A stretch of 64,000 nt of DNA from CBDBGD01 sp965205235. Its GTDB lineage: Bacteria; Chloroflexota; Dehalococcoidia; Lucifugimonadales; UBA1127. Positions 43,049 to 51,236 of this stretch are shown here, one piece after another. Numbering within the stretch: the stretch's first letter is position 1; each line of letters begins with the position of its first letter. The position numbers and the translations under genes were made by a program. The notes under the pieces are model-generated. The model ran no database searches. It was not told the DNA's origin and was given only the letters and a program-made list of their open reading frames with translations. The stretch covers positions 173,808 through 237,807 of the forward strand of contig CBDBGD010000001.1 of NCBI GenBank assembly GCA_965205235.1, in the 5' to 3' direction.

Positions 43049-44224
43049 CTACGCTAGCATCCGCTCCCCGTACAGCTTCACCGAGTTGTCCCACAGGATC
43101 TTCTGCTTCGACGCATCCGAGATCGGCTGGTCCAGCAGCGATGCGATGGCCTTGTCCGCGTCGGGAGCGTCCGGGTGCGGATAGTCGGTGTTCCACACGA
43201 TGTTGTCATCACCGCACAGGTCCACCGCCGCCTTCACCGCGGCCTCGTCGCCGTCGCACGCCACGAAGCCCTGGCGGTAGAAGTACTCGCTGGGCTTGAG
43301 CTTCAGCGGCGGTGCATCGAAGAACACGGCCTGCCGCCGACCCTCCACGGCGTGGTCGTCCAGCCGGCCCAGCCAGAACGGCAGCCACCCGGCGTTCCCC
43401 TCCAGGAACGACACCCGCAGGTGCGGGAAGCGCTCCAGGATGCCGCTGTAGATCACGTGCCCCATCGAGATCATGTTCTCGAAGGCAAAGCCCATCACGT
43501 GCTCCAAGGCGATGAACTGCCCCGGCTGGTCCTGGTAGCGGGTGCCCACGTGCGGGTCGCCGCTCAGCACGCCGTGGAAGGACATCGGGATGCCCATCTC
43601 CATGCCTGCAGCCCAGAAGGGGTCGTAGTACGAGTCGTGCCACCAGTGCCCGTCGATCGGCTTGGGCACCATGACCGTCACCGCCCCCAACTCCTCCACG
43701 GCCCTGCGGGCCTCTCCCACCAGCCCCTCGATGTCGTGCTGGTTCGGCAGGTCGCCCACCATCTTCAGCCGGGACGGGTCCGCGGAGCAGAAGTCGTGCG
43801 CCCAGTTGTTCCAAGAGCGTGCCAGCGCCGCCATAAGCGCCGGGTCCTTCCCCGTAAGCCGTAGCGGCTGGCTCCCGCCGGGGATGCAGACCATCTTGTC
43901 CCACCCGTAGGTGTCCATGTCCTTCAGGCGGCTCTCCACGTTGAAGTCGGCCTCCCAGGCCTCGCCCCACTTGTCGTGCATCTGGTTCGTCACCTTGGGG
44001 GGCCGCAGCACCTTCCCCTTGCGACCGCCTCCTCCTCCCGCACGCCCAGGCCCCGTTCCCTCCGGATACAGCTCGCACGGGGCGAAGTGGTGAAACATCT
44101 TATTCTCCCACAGGTGGACCAGCGGCCGGCGGTCGTAGAACTCCGCCTCCGTGTACCGGTCCCAGATGTCCCCCGGCGGCTGCATGTGCGCGTCCGCGTC
44201 GATGATCTTGAACCCTCTGTACAT
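43049..44224 (-). CDS. Amidohydrolase-2 family protein (ACMSD-like)
   Basis: A 391-residue TIM-barrel metal hydrolase/decarboxylase. MYRGFKIIDADAHMQPPGDIW gives the first metal-binding D-x-H motif. A mid-barrel FHGVLSGD and HVMGFAFENM and the C-terminal WNTDYPHPDAPD with the catalytic Asp are typical of amidohydrolase_2 proteins. Members hydrolyse or decarboxylate aromatic and other cyclic acids. The substrate is unknown, and such genes are often numerous in SAR202-like genomes (inference). AGGAGG lies 6 nt before ATG 44224, which rules out the longer frame. A glycine-rich loop occurs near residue 73. Confidence 0.85.
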   Translation of the reverse strand: MYRGFKIIDADAHMQPPGDIWDRYTEAEFYDRRPLVHLWENKMFHHFAPCELYPEGTGPGRAGGGGGRKGKVLRPPKVTNQMHDKWGEAWEADFNVESRLKDMDTYGWDKMVCIPGGSQPLRLTGKDPALMAALARSWNNWAHDFCSADPSRLKMVGDLPNQHDIEGLVGEARRAVEELGAVTVMVPKPIDGHWWHDSYYDPFWAAGMEMGIPMSFHGVLSGDPHVGTRYQDQPGQFIALEHVMGFAFENMISMGHVIYSGILERFPHLRVSFLEGNAGWLPFWLGRLDDHAVEGRRQAVFFDAPPLKLKPSEYFYRQGFVACDGDEAAVKAAVDLCGDDNIVWNTDYPHPDAPDADKAIASLLDQPISDASKQKILWDNSVKLYGERMLA

Positions 44225-44286
44225 GCGAAACCTCCTCCTTGGCGCTTTGGCGTCGATGGGATTCGGGCGTGTGCGCTGTTGAGGCC

Positions 44287-44315
44287 AGAGTATCCGGGTC
44301 ACCACCCCCCGTCAA
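44287..44315 (-). promoter_or_regulatory. Promoter of the amidohydrolase gene
   Basis: Minus strand: TTGACG (44315-44310), a 17-bp spacer and TACTCT (44292-44287), 62 bp before the start codon. The rest of the 213-bp gap up to dnaN shows nothing else recognisable. Confidence 0.5.
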
Positions 44316-44437
44316 GAGCGATGGTATTCGACGCCGCCCCCGGACCGAATGTCGAAGGCTGGCCAGGCGCGCGCGACCAAGCCGGAGTTGCGATGGGCGT
44401 GTATGCTCCTTGGAAGGCCCCGAATCGACTCAGACGC

Positions 44438-45562
44438 CTACCACTGCACGAACATGGGCATGACCACGTGCACGTAGCTGTCCGACCCCACGGGGCGGAA
44501 CACGCCGGGGCTGGAGGGCGTCGTCACCTCCAATGCCACCTCGTCCTGGCGAAGCACCCCCAGCACGTCCAGCAGATACTTGCTGCTGAAGGCGATCTTC
44601 GCCTCCTCCCCCTCCACCTGCGCGTCCAGCTCCGCAGCGTTCTCCCCCACCTCCTCGGCGCGCGCCAGCACCTGCACCGACCCCGGCGAGCCGGGTTGCA
44701 TGTGCAGCCGCACGATGCCGCTCCCGTCCCGGGCGAAGATGGCCGCCGTCCGCGTCGTGCGCAGGAAGTCCTGCACCGAGACCACCCCTCGCGTGGTGTG
44801 CTGCTGCGGGATGAGCTGGGCGTAGTTCGGGAACGTCCCCTGCGTGAGCTGCGAGACCATCTCGATGTTCTGCAGCCGGAAGAGCACCTTGCCCCCGGCG
44901 GGGTCCAGCCGGATCTCCACCGCGTCCTGCTGGTCCCCCAGCAGTCGGCTCAGGTCCGCCAGGCTCTTCCCCGGCACGATGGCCTGCATCGGCTCCTCCA
45001 CCGGCTCCGCCAGCACGCCCTTGTGCACCGCCAGCCGAAAGCCGTCCGCCGCAGCGAAGGTGAAGGTGCTCCCGTCCAGCTCCACCTTGACTCCCGTCAG
45101 CACGGGACGGGACTCCTCCGTCGCCGCCGCGAACACCACCTCGTTGATGGCCGTGCGAAGCCCCTCCGGGTCGATGCGCACCGTCGCGCCGCCTTCCACC
45201 GTCGGCAGGGGCGGGAACTCGCTAGCGTCCGTGCCGATGATCCGGGCGTCGTACCGGGCGCACTTCAGGCTCAGCGCATGCGGCTGCTCCGTGCCCTCGA
45301 TCTCAATGCGCTCCGGCGGCAGCGACCCCACGAACTCCGACAGCAACCGCGCCGGCACGGTCAGTGCTCCCTCCCCGTCCACCTGCCCGCCCACCCACGT
45401 GCTGATGGCCACCTCCAGGTTCGTGGCCGACAGCTTCAGGCGCGACTGGTCCGTCTCCAGGAGCACGTTCTGGGTGATTGGCAGTGTGGTGCGGGTGGCG
45501 ACGGCCCGCCCGATGACGTTCAGGCCCTTGCTCAGGTTCTCTTGCAGGCACGCGACGCGCAT
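44438..45562 (-). CDS. dnaN: DNA polymerase III subunit beta (sliding clamp)
   Basis: A 374-residue beta clamp, the normal length. Three clamp domains are visible: MRVACLQENLSKGLNVIGRAV in the first, ETDQSRLKLSATNLEVAIS after it, FAAADGFRLAVHK in the middle, and the C-terminal DSYVHVVMPMFVQW close to the usual YxxMPMR ending, here FVQW in place of the R-L tail. It tethers polymerase III to DNA. No dnaA, recF or DnaA boxes are adjacent, so this copy does not mark the origin. It has its own TTGACT/TATACT promoter and is divergent from larB. Confidence 0.94.
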   Translation of the reverse strand: MRVACLQENLSKGLNVIGRAVATRTTLPITQNVLLETDQSRLKLSATNLEVAISTWVGGQVDGEGALTVPARLLSEFVGSLPPERIEIEGTEQPHALSLKCARYDARIIGTDASEFPPLPTVEGGATVRIDPEGLRTAINEVVFAAATEESRPVLTGVKVELDGSTFTFAAADGFRLAVHKGVLAEPVEEPMQAIVPGKSLADLSRLLGDQQDAVEIRLDPAGGKVLFRLQNIEMVSQLTQGTFPNYAQLIPQQHTTRGVVSVQDFLRTTRTAAIFARDGSGIVRLHMQPGSPGSVQVLARAEEVGENAAELDAQVEGEEAKIAFSSKYLLDVLGVLRQDEVALEVTTPSSPGVFRPVGSDSYVHVVMPMFVQW

Positions 45563-45591
45563 ACAGTCCTCTCGTGTGGGAGTATGCGGCC

Positions 45592-45621
45592 AGTATACGG
45601 ACGCGCTCCTGCCTCAGTCAA
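45592..45621 (-). promoter_or_regulatory. dnaN promoter
   Basis: Minus strand: TTGACT (45621-45616), an 18-bp spacer and TATACT (45597-45592), 29 bp before the dnaN ATG, with AGAGGA in the leader. Confidence 0.7.
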
Positions 45622-45635
45622 CGAGAACACGGCCC

Positions 45636-45662
45636 TTCACAGCGCAGTTCTGCGACTATAAT
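45636..45662 (+). promoter_or_regulatory. larB promoter
   Basis: TTCACA (45636-45641), a short 15-bp spacer and a perfect TATAAT (45657-45662). Transcription should start near 45669, which places the GTG at 45666 outside the mRNA and leaves AGGAGG (45676-45681) as the ribosome site. Confidence 0.55.
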
Positions 45663-45686
45663 GGGGTGTTCCACCAGGAGGTCGCC

Positions 45687-46439
45687 ATAACTGTCGAACG
45701 ACTCCAGGAGCTCCTCAACCGGGTGCAGCAGGGAGACCTCTCCGTGCACAGCGCCCTCGACGAGCTCCGCCACCTCCCGTACCAGGACCTCGGCTTCGCC
45801 CAGGTCGACCACCACCGGCCGCTCCGCACCGGCTTCCCGGAGGTCATCTTCGGCCAGGGCAAGACTCCGAGACAGATTGCAGCCATTGCGGAGAGTGTGA
45901 CGTCTCAGTCCGGATGCGTGCTTGTGACACGAGCTAGTGTCTCAGCCTACCGTGACGTTAAGAGACGTCTCAGTGACGCCCGATATCACCGTACGGCACG
46001 GGCCATTACGGTCGATCGACGGCCCCAACGCACGCTGAAACCGGGCGTGTTGGTCGTCGCCGCCGGGACCTCGGACCTCCCCGTCGCCGAAGAAGCCGCC
46101 ATCACCGCCGAGATGCTCGATTCCCAGGTTGAACGCCTGACCGACGTCGGCATCGCCGGCGTCCACCGCCTCCTCGACCGGCTCCCCGCCCTGCGGCAGG
46201 CGCGGGTCCTGGTGGTCGTGGCAGGCATGGAGGGCGCTCTGCCCAGCCTCGTCGCCGGCCTGGTCGAGGCCCCCGTCATTGCCGTGCCCACCAGCGTCGG
46301 CTACGGCGCCCACCTCGATGGCCTCACGCCTCTCCTGGCCATGCTCAACAGCTGCGCTCCCGGCATGGCCGTCGTCAACGTCGACAACGGCTTTGGGGCA
46401 GGCTACATGGCAGGCGTCATCAACCGCATCGGCGACTAG
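45687..46439 (+). CDS. larB: LarB-like carboxylase (nickel-pincer cofactor / PurE-like), apparent ATA start
   Basis: LarB carboxylates and hydrolyses nicotinic acid adenine dinucleotide, the first step to the nickel-pincer nucleotide of lactate racemase; many genomes have it without lactate racemase. Motifs are LRHLPYQDLGFAQVDHHR, FPEVIFGQGKTPRQI, VVAAGTSDLPVAEEA, VVAGMEGALPSLV and PTSVGYGAHLDG (PurE-like). No ATG, GTG or TTG fits the start. AGGAGG stands 5 nt before an ATA at 45687, and the product then begins ITVERLQELLNRVQQGDLS, which matches the family N-terminus. GTG 45666 is in frame but lies before the predicted transcript start. larC and larE are not nearby. Confidence 0.85.
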   Translation: MTVERLQELLNRVQQGDLSVHSALDELRHLPYQDLGFAQVDHHRPLRTGFPEVIFGQGKTPRQIAAIAESVTSQSGCVLVTRASVSAYRDVKRRLSDARYHRTARAITVDRRPQRTLKPGVLVVAAGTSDLPVAEEAAITAEMLDSQVERLTDVGIAGVHRLLDRLPALRQARVLVVVAGMEGALPSLVAGLVEAPVIAVPTSVGYGAHLDGLTPLLAMLNSCAPGMAVVNVDNGFGAGYMAGVINRIGD

Positions 46440-46464
46440 GCCTGCCAGACCCCAGAAAAAGCAA

Positions 46465-46501
46465 TATGCCCCTGCGCTCCCCCTCCGAGCGTAGGGGCAT
46501 A
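46465..46501 (-). terminator. Rho-independent terminator between larB and the HTH gene
   Basis: A 15-bp stem, TATGCCCCTGCGCTC (46465-46479) with GAGCGTAGGGGCATA (46487-46501), one G-U pair and a 7-nt loop. On the minus strand it is followed by TTGCTTTTTCTG, so it ends the HTH transcript well. It may also stop larB. Confidence 0.8.
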
Positions 46502-46524
46502 CTCTTACCGGCTGAGTACCGGTC

Positions 46525-46749
46525 CTAGCTGCCGGAGCGCTTCACCTCCAGCGTCTCGCCCGGTGAAAGGGCGATCCGCCGCACGGTGATGCCGAACTTC
46601 AGCAGCCAGTAGCCCAGGGTGGCCTTGTTGATCCGCAGCTCCTCCGCCGTTTCTGAAAGCCCCTTCTCGTTGATCATCTCAGGCAGAAGGCGCTCCAGCG
46701 GCCGGTTGAACCGCTTCTCGACGGACCTCATCAGACGACTCTTCCTCAT
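46525..46749 (-). CDS. Small helix-turn-helix protein
   Basis: A 74-residue basic protein. Residues 27-50 or so (EKGLSETAEELRINKATLGYW) form a clear helix-turn-helix of the Fis/transposase-like type, preceded by a basic helix. The C-terminus is a short strand-rich tail (ALSPGETLEVKRSG). It is probably a DNA-binding regulator; the repeats at 46840-46982 near its promoter are candidate targets (inference). GTG 46752 directly before the ATG is an alternative. It has its own promoter and a strong terminator, so it is a single-gene unit. Confidence 0.75.
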   Translation of the reverse strand: MRKSRLMRSVEKRFNRPLERLLPEMINEKGLSETAEELRINKATLGYWLLKFGITVRRIALSPGETLEVKRSGS

Positions 46750-46795
46750 CACCGCTTCCGGTCCTCACACGCCACCCTCTGGCGTTCTGCGGGAT

Positions 46796-46825
46796 ACTCT
46801 AGCATACTGTTTTGAGCGATGTCAA
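46796..46825 (-). promoter_or_regulatory. Promoter of the small HTH gene
   Basis: Minus strand: TTGACA (46825-46820), an 18-bp spacer and TAGAGT (46801-46796), 46 bp before the start codon. Confidence 0.6.
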
Positions 46826-46839
46826 GACTTCCCGCAAGA

Positions 46840-46982
46840 TTGTACAGAACTAACCCTAGAAAAGATTTGTCTTTGTACAGAACACTACTGTCACACAGCT
46901 ATTCTAGTGTCACACCACTGCGCTGACAAGTGTCTCTCGTCTCTTGCTATGACAGTCTCGGTCACTGTCGATATGTCACACA
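46840..46982. repeat. Repeated short motifs between the HTH gene and acpS
   Basis: TTGTACAGAAC occurs twice (46840-46850, 46874-46884; 34 bp apart). TGTCACAC occurs three times (46890-46897, 46909-46916, 46975-46982), with inverted GTGACA at 47030-47035. This 284-bp gap is AT-richer than its surroundings and holds no credible gene. The motifs look like protein-binding sites, but the protein is unknown. Confidence 0.6.
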
Positions 46983-46995
46983 CGTTCGACGGCAT

Positions 46996-47025
46996 GGACA
47001 GACCGACTCGGCGAGGACTATAGTC
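46996..47025 (+). promoter_or_regulatory. Leaderless promoter of acpS
   Basis: TGGACA (46996-47001), an 18-bp spacer and TATAGT (47020-47025), ending 8 nt before the ATG at 47034. No Shine-Dalgarno is present. Confidence 0.6.
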
Positions 47026-47033
47026 ACCGTGAC

Positions 47034-47448
47034 ATGCCGCACCAGGTGGGAGTCGACATCATCGAGATCGCCCGAATCGGCAACGCAGTGCAGCGTTGGG
47101 GCGCCCAGTTCCTGAATCGCATCTACACGCCGGGCGAGTTGGCCTTCGCTCGTGGGCGTCATCCCCAGCTCGCAGCCCGCTTCGCTGCCAAGGAGGCCGT
47201 GATGAAGGCCCTCGGCACCGGACGCTACGGCGTCTCCTGGCGCGAGATCGAGGTCGTCCGACAGCCCGGGCCGCGCGCCGCGCCTCGTCCTCCACGGCCG
47301 CGCCAAGGCCAGGGCCGAGACCATGGGCCTCGGCGTTATGTCGATATCCATCTCCCACTCCCGAGACTACGCAGTCGCAGTGGTGGTCGCCTCCGATGAT
47401 GCGAGCCCTGAGCACGCAGCAGATGCGGCGCCTGGAGCAGGGGGCTGA
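47034..47448 (+). CDS. acpS: Holo-ACP synthase, frameshifted in this sequence
   Basis: AcpS moves phosphopantetheine from CoA to acyl carrier protein. The N-terminal part reads VGVDIIEIARIGNAVQRWG with the metal-binding Asp, then YTPGELAFAR and RFAAKEAVMKALGTG, as expected. After about 47267-47280 the frame must shift by +1 to recover the rest: LVLHGRAKARAETMG, MSISISHSRDYAVAVVVAS. Both halves are well conserved, so a one-base insertion error in the sequence is more likely than a dead gene. The end overlaps the nnr start by about 50 bp. Confidence 0.82.
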
Positions 47449-49033
47449 GGCCGCCGGCGTCTCCACGGACACCCTCATGGAGCGCGCTGGCCTCGCCCGT
47501 AGCCTCCTGGGCGTGGCGCGCCATGCGCGTCGGCGACGACGTCCTGGTCCTCGTCGGCGCCGGCAACAACGGCGGCGACGGTCATCGTCGCCGCACGCCA
47601 CCTCCAGGCCTGGGGCGCGAACGTGTCGAGCTCTACCTCTGCACGCCTCCGCACACCCGACGCGCACCTCGACACGCGCCGTCGGGGCCGGAGCGCAGGC
47701 GGTCGATGCCGACCGACGACGCCGACGGCAGCCTGACTGCGAGCAGTCGCTGCGGTCCGCCAGCCTCGTGGTCGACGCCGTGCTGGGCACGGGACGCGCA
47801 CGGCCCTTGGCCGAGCCCCTGCGCTCGATCTTCGCCGCCGTCGCGCGACGGAGAAGGCCCGACGCCCGCACCTCCGCGTCCTCGCCGTCGACGTTCCCTC
47901 CGGCGTCGACGCCGACACCGGCGCTGCGGACCCCGCGTCCGTGACCGCCGACGTCACGGTCGCCCTCGGCGAGCCCAAGACGGGGCACTTCCGCTTCCCC
48001 GCCGCCGACCACGTCGGAGCAACTGGTCGCCGCCGACATCGGCATCCCCACACCAGGCGCTGGACGACCCCGCTCCCGCACGTCGTGACGGCGTCCTGGG
48101 TCCGTGAGCGCAGCTACCGCCGCGCTCCCGTCAGGCGCACAAGGGCAGCTTTCGGCCGCGTCCTGGCCGTCGCAGGCTCCGACGCGTACGTCGGCGCGGC
48201 CTACCTCGCCTGCATGGGCGCAGCGCGCACCGGCGCGGGTTATGTCACCTTGGTCACGCTCCCCCGTCCGTGCGCCCCATCCTCGCCGCCAAGCTCACCG
48301 AGGCCACCCACCTCGCTCCGCCCGCCGACGACGGCGGGCGGCTACGCCTCCGGGCGCAGGCCGCTGGCTCCGCGACCGCCCTCGGCGCCTACGATGCCCT
48401 GCTCATCGGCTGCGGCCTTGGGACAGAGCGCGAGCCGCGCAGGCCCTCGTGCGCGAGGCGCTGCTGTCGCCATCCGCCCCCCTGCCGACGGCCCGCCGTC
48501 GTCGACGCTGATGCGCTGAACGCGCTCGCCCGCGTCCCCGCGCTGGCACGACCGACATGCGAGGCCCCGTGGTCGTCACGCCCTCACCCCGGCGAGCTGG
48601 CCCGGCTCTTGAATCGCCCCGTCGCCGCCATCGAGGCCGACCGGTGGGGCAGCGCACAGCGAGGCGGCGCAGCGATGGGGCGTCGTCGTCGTGCTGAAGG
48701 GCCCCTTCACCGCCGTCGCCTCTCCCGACGGCGGCCTGCGCATCATCCCCTACGCCAACCCCGCGCTGGCCACGGCCGGGACGGGCGACGTCCTGGCGGG
48801 CGTCGTGGCGGCGCTGCTGGCGCGAGGGCATGCCGCCGTTCGACGCTGCCGAGCGTCGGCGCGTTCCTCCACGGCGCGGCCGGCGAGCTCGTCCTCCGCC
48901 AACTCGGCGACCGCGGCGCCGTCGCGAGCGACCTGCTCCCGGCCCTGCCCCTCGCCGCCAAGGCCATCCGCGAAGCGCGCACTCCCTCGGCGGCGTCGAG
49001 GAGATCACCTACCTCGACGCAGGTCTGCCATAG
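47399..49033 (+). CDS. nnr: Bifunctional NAD(P)H-hydrate repair enzyme (Nnr), heavily frameshifted
   Basis: Nnr repairs hydrated NAD(P)H: an N-terminal epimerase domain and a C-terminal ADP-dependent dehydratase. The start MRALSTQQMRRLEQGAEAAG is typical of the epimerase. Then come, in different frames, LVLVGAGNNGGDG, LVVDAVLGTGR, AVDVPSGVDADTG, VTVALGEPKTGHF, and in the C-terminal domain VVDADALNALA, VLKGPFTAVA and ATAGTGDVLAGVVAAL, ending EEITYLDAGLP. Joining them needs many frame changes, mostly +1. All key motifs survive, so sequence error is the likely cause. ATG 47396 is an alternative start. Confidence 0.75.
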
Positions 49034-49055
49034 GCCCCCCCTCGTCGGGGCCGCT

Positions 49056-49086
49056 GTAGGGGCGGGTTTCCAACCCGCCCTCCCCC
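49056..49086 (+). repeat. GTAGGGGCGGGTTT-type palindromic repeat
   Basis: GTAGGGGCGGGTTTCCAACC followed by CGCCC; a 9-bp stem GGGCGGGTT/AACCCGCCC with a 3-nt loop. It is related to the perfect palindrome at 55303. It lies in the nnr-coaX gap. Confidence 0.7.
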
Positions 49087-49155
49087 GCACGCCCACCCTC
49101 GAAGGCCCATTACCCCCTAGCGCGCATCGACGACGCACCCGACGCCCGTTCCCGA

Positions 49156-49161
49156 TATAAT
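49156..49161 (+). promoter_or_regulatory. -10 box, probable leaderless promoter of coaX
   Basis: A perfect TATAAT ends 9 nt before the coaX ATG at 49171. No clear -35 or ribosome site. Confidence 0.5.
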
Positions 49162-49170
49162 AGGCGTGCC

Positions 49171-49940
49171 ATGCTGCTCGCACTCGACATCGGAAACACC
49201 AACGTCACCCTGGGCGCCTTCCGCAACGGCGACGCTGCAGGCGACGTGGCGCATCTCCACCGATGCCCACAAGATGCCCGACGAGTACAGCATCCTCCTC
49301 GGCTCTCTGCTGGCGCTGAAGGGGATCGCCCCGGAGGAGGTGACGCGACGTCGTCCTGTGCAGCGTCGTGCCGCCTCTCACCACGGTCTTCCAGGCCGCC
49401 ACCCGCGACGCCTTCAACACCACGCCGCTGGTCGTCGGCACCGGGCACCCGCACCGGCGTCCGCATCCGCTACGACAACCCCCGCGACGTCGGCGCAGAC
49501 CGCATCGCCGACTCCGTCGCGGCGTATCCGACTCTACGGCGGGCCGGCGGTGGTGGTCGACTTCGGCACCGCCACGGTCTTCGACGCCATCAACAGCGAG
49601 GGTGAGTACCTCGGCGGCGCCATCGCCCCCGGCATCGGCGTCGCCGCCGAGGCCCTGTACCACGGCACGGCACAGCTCCGCCGCGTCGAGCTCGCGGCCC
49701 CCGGCAGCGCCGTCGGCAAGAACACCGTCGAGGCCCTCCAGTCGGGCCTGCTCTACGGCCACGTCGAGATGGTGCAGGGCATGGTCCGCCGCTTCCAGCA
49801 GGAGTTGGGCGGCGACGCCAAGGCCATCGCCACCGGCGGCGACGCACTCACTCATCGCCCGCTTCACTCCCGTCTTTCACGCCGTCAACCTGGACCTCAC
49901 CCTCATCGGGCTGTCCCTCATCCATCAGGCCAACACGTAG
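49171..49940 (+). CDS. coaX: Type III pantothenate kinase, frameshifted
   Basis: CoaX phosphorylates pantothenate, the first step to CoA. The N-terminus LLALDIGNTNVTLGAF carries the ASKHA phosphate motif. The chain continues in other frames: WRISTDAHKMPDEY, VVLCSVVPPLT, RYDNPRDVGADRIAD, GGPAVVVDFGTATVFDAI, GGAIAPGIGVAAEAL and ATGGDA, ending LIGLSLIHQANT. Five +1 shifts are needed, near 49231, 49343, 49442, 49529 and 49850. Every catalytic motif is intact, so error is favoured over decay. coaBC begins 9 bp later, giving two CoA-pathway genes in a row. Confidence 0.85.
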
Positions 49941-49949
49941 GAGCGCCCC

Positions 49950-51236
49950 ATGCCCAGTCCGCTAGCGAAAAAGAACATCGTCCTGGCAGTCACCGGCAGC
50001 ATCGCCTGCTACAAGGCCGCCCAGCTTGCCAGCGGCCTCGTGCAGGCCGGCGCCAACGTCGACGTCATCCTCACCCACGGCGCGACCGAGTTCGTGACGC
50101 CCATGACCTTCCGAAGCATCACGCACCGGCCCGTGGTCACCAACCTCTTCGACCTCGAGTCCGAGCTCGCCGTCGAGCACGTGGCCCTGGCCACCCGCGC
50201 CGACCTGCTGATCGTCGCACCGGCCACGGCCCACGTCATCGCGAAGCTGGCCCTCGGCCTCGCCGACGACCCTCTCACGACCACGGCCCTGGCCACCCAG
50301 GCCCCGCTGCTGCTCGCCCCCGCCATGGACGCGCACATGTTCGAGCACCCCGCCCTCCAGGCGAACCTTGCGACGCTGAAGCAGCGCGGCGCGTACGTCG
50401 TCGGCCCCGCCGCCGGTCGCCTGGCCTCCGGGCCTCGTCGGCCCCGGCCGCATGGTCGAGCCCCAGGCGCTCCTCGACCACGTCCGGTGGATGCTGGGCC
50501 GCTCCGGCGACCTCGCGAGGCCGCGACCTCGTCGTGAGCGCCGGCGGCACCAGGGAGCCCATCGACCCCGTGCGGGTGATCACCAACCGCTCCTCCGGCA
50601 AGATGGGCTACGCTCTCGCTGAGGCCGCCCGCGACCGCGGCGCACGCGTGACCCTTGTCGCCGCACCCACGGACCTGCCCGACCCCGTCGGCGTCGCCCT
50701 CCACCGTGTGGAAACCGTGAGCGAGATGCGCGACGCAGTCCTGGCGACCACCCACTACGCCGACGTGCTGATCATGGCCGCCGCCGTCAGCGACTACCGC
50801 CCCGCCGAGGTCGCCGACCAGAAGATCAAGAAGGAGGGCGCAGCCGACACGCATCGACTCTCCGACCTGCAACAAGATCGCCGACTTCCTCCCGGACCTG
50901 CCCGCCAGACTGTCATGCGGGTGGGCTTCGCCGCCGAGACCCAGGACGTCGTCGCCGAACGCCCGCCGCAAGCTCGACGAGAAGGGCCTCGCCCTCATCG
51001 TCGCCAACGACGTGACCGACCCCGACAGCGGCTTCGGCGTCGATACCAACCGAGTGACTCTCATCGACCGCCAGAGCGAAGAGGAGCTTCCCCTGCTCCC
51101 CAAGTACGAGGTCGCCCATCGTGTCCTCGACCGCGTCCTGCTCCTCCTCCAGCAGCGCGACGTCGCCGAGGGCCCCGTCCCCGAGGACCGCACCCGCGGG
51201 GAGACCTCCCCGGCCCCCACCTCCCCCTCCCGTTGA
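49950..51236 (+). CDS. coaBC: Phosphopantothenoylcysteine decarboxylase/ligase (CoaBC), frameshifted
   Basis: CoaBC adds cysteine to phosphopantothenate and decarboxylates it. The CoaC flavoprotein half is intact: IVLAVTGSIACYKA, the catalytic VEHVALATRAD region, APAMDAHMFEHPA. The CoaB half needs frame changes near 50431 and 50515 (+1 each), around 50865-50900, and near 50960. It shows RDLVVSAGGTREPIDPVRVI, TNRSSGKMGYALAEAA, ADVLIMAAAVSDYRP, IKKEG, VGFAAETQD and IVANDV. Its stop overlaps the next gene's TTG start. Sequence error is again more likely than loss, since this function is essential in most bacteria. Confidence 0.87.

Noticed and set aside
45899..45974. Direct repeats GACGTCTCAGT inside larB as a regulatory site
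   Set aside because: They lie within conserved coding sequence and could arise by codon choice; no supporting evidence.
46840..46982. CRISPR array or origin of replication near dnaN
   Set aside because: The repeats are short (8-11 bp) and irregularly spaced, there are no cas genes, and no DnaA boxes or dnaA gene were seen.
47034..51236. Programmed frameshifting in acpS/nnr/coaX/coaBC
   Set aside because: There are far too many shift points and no slippery sequences with stimulatory structures at them.
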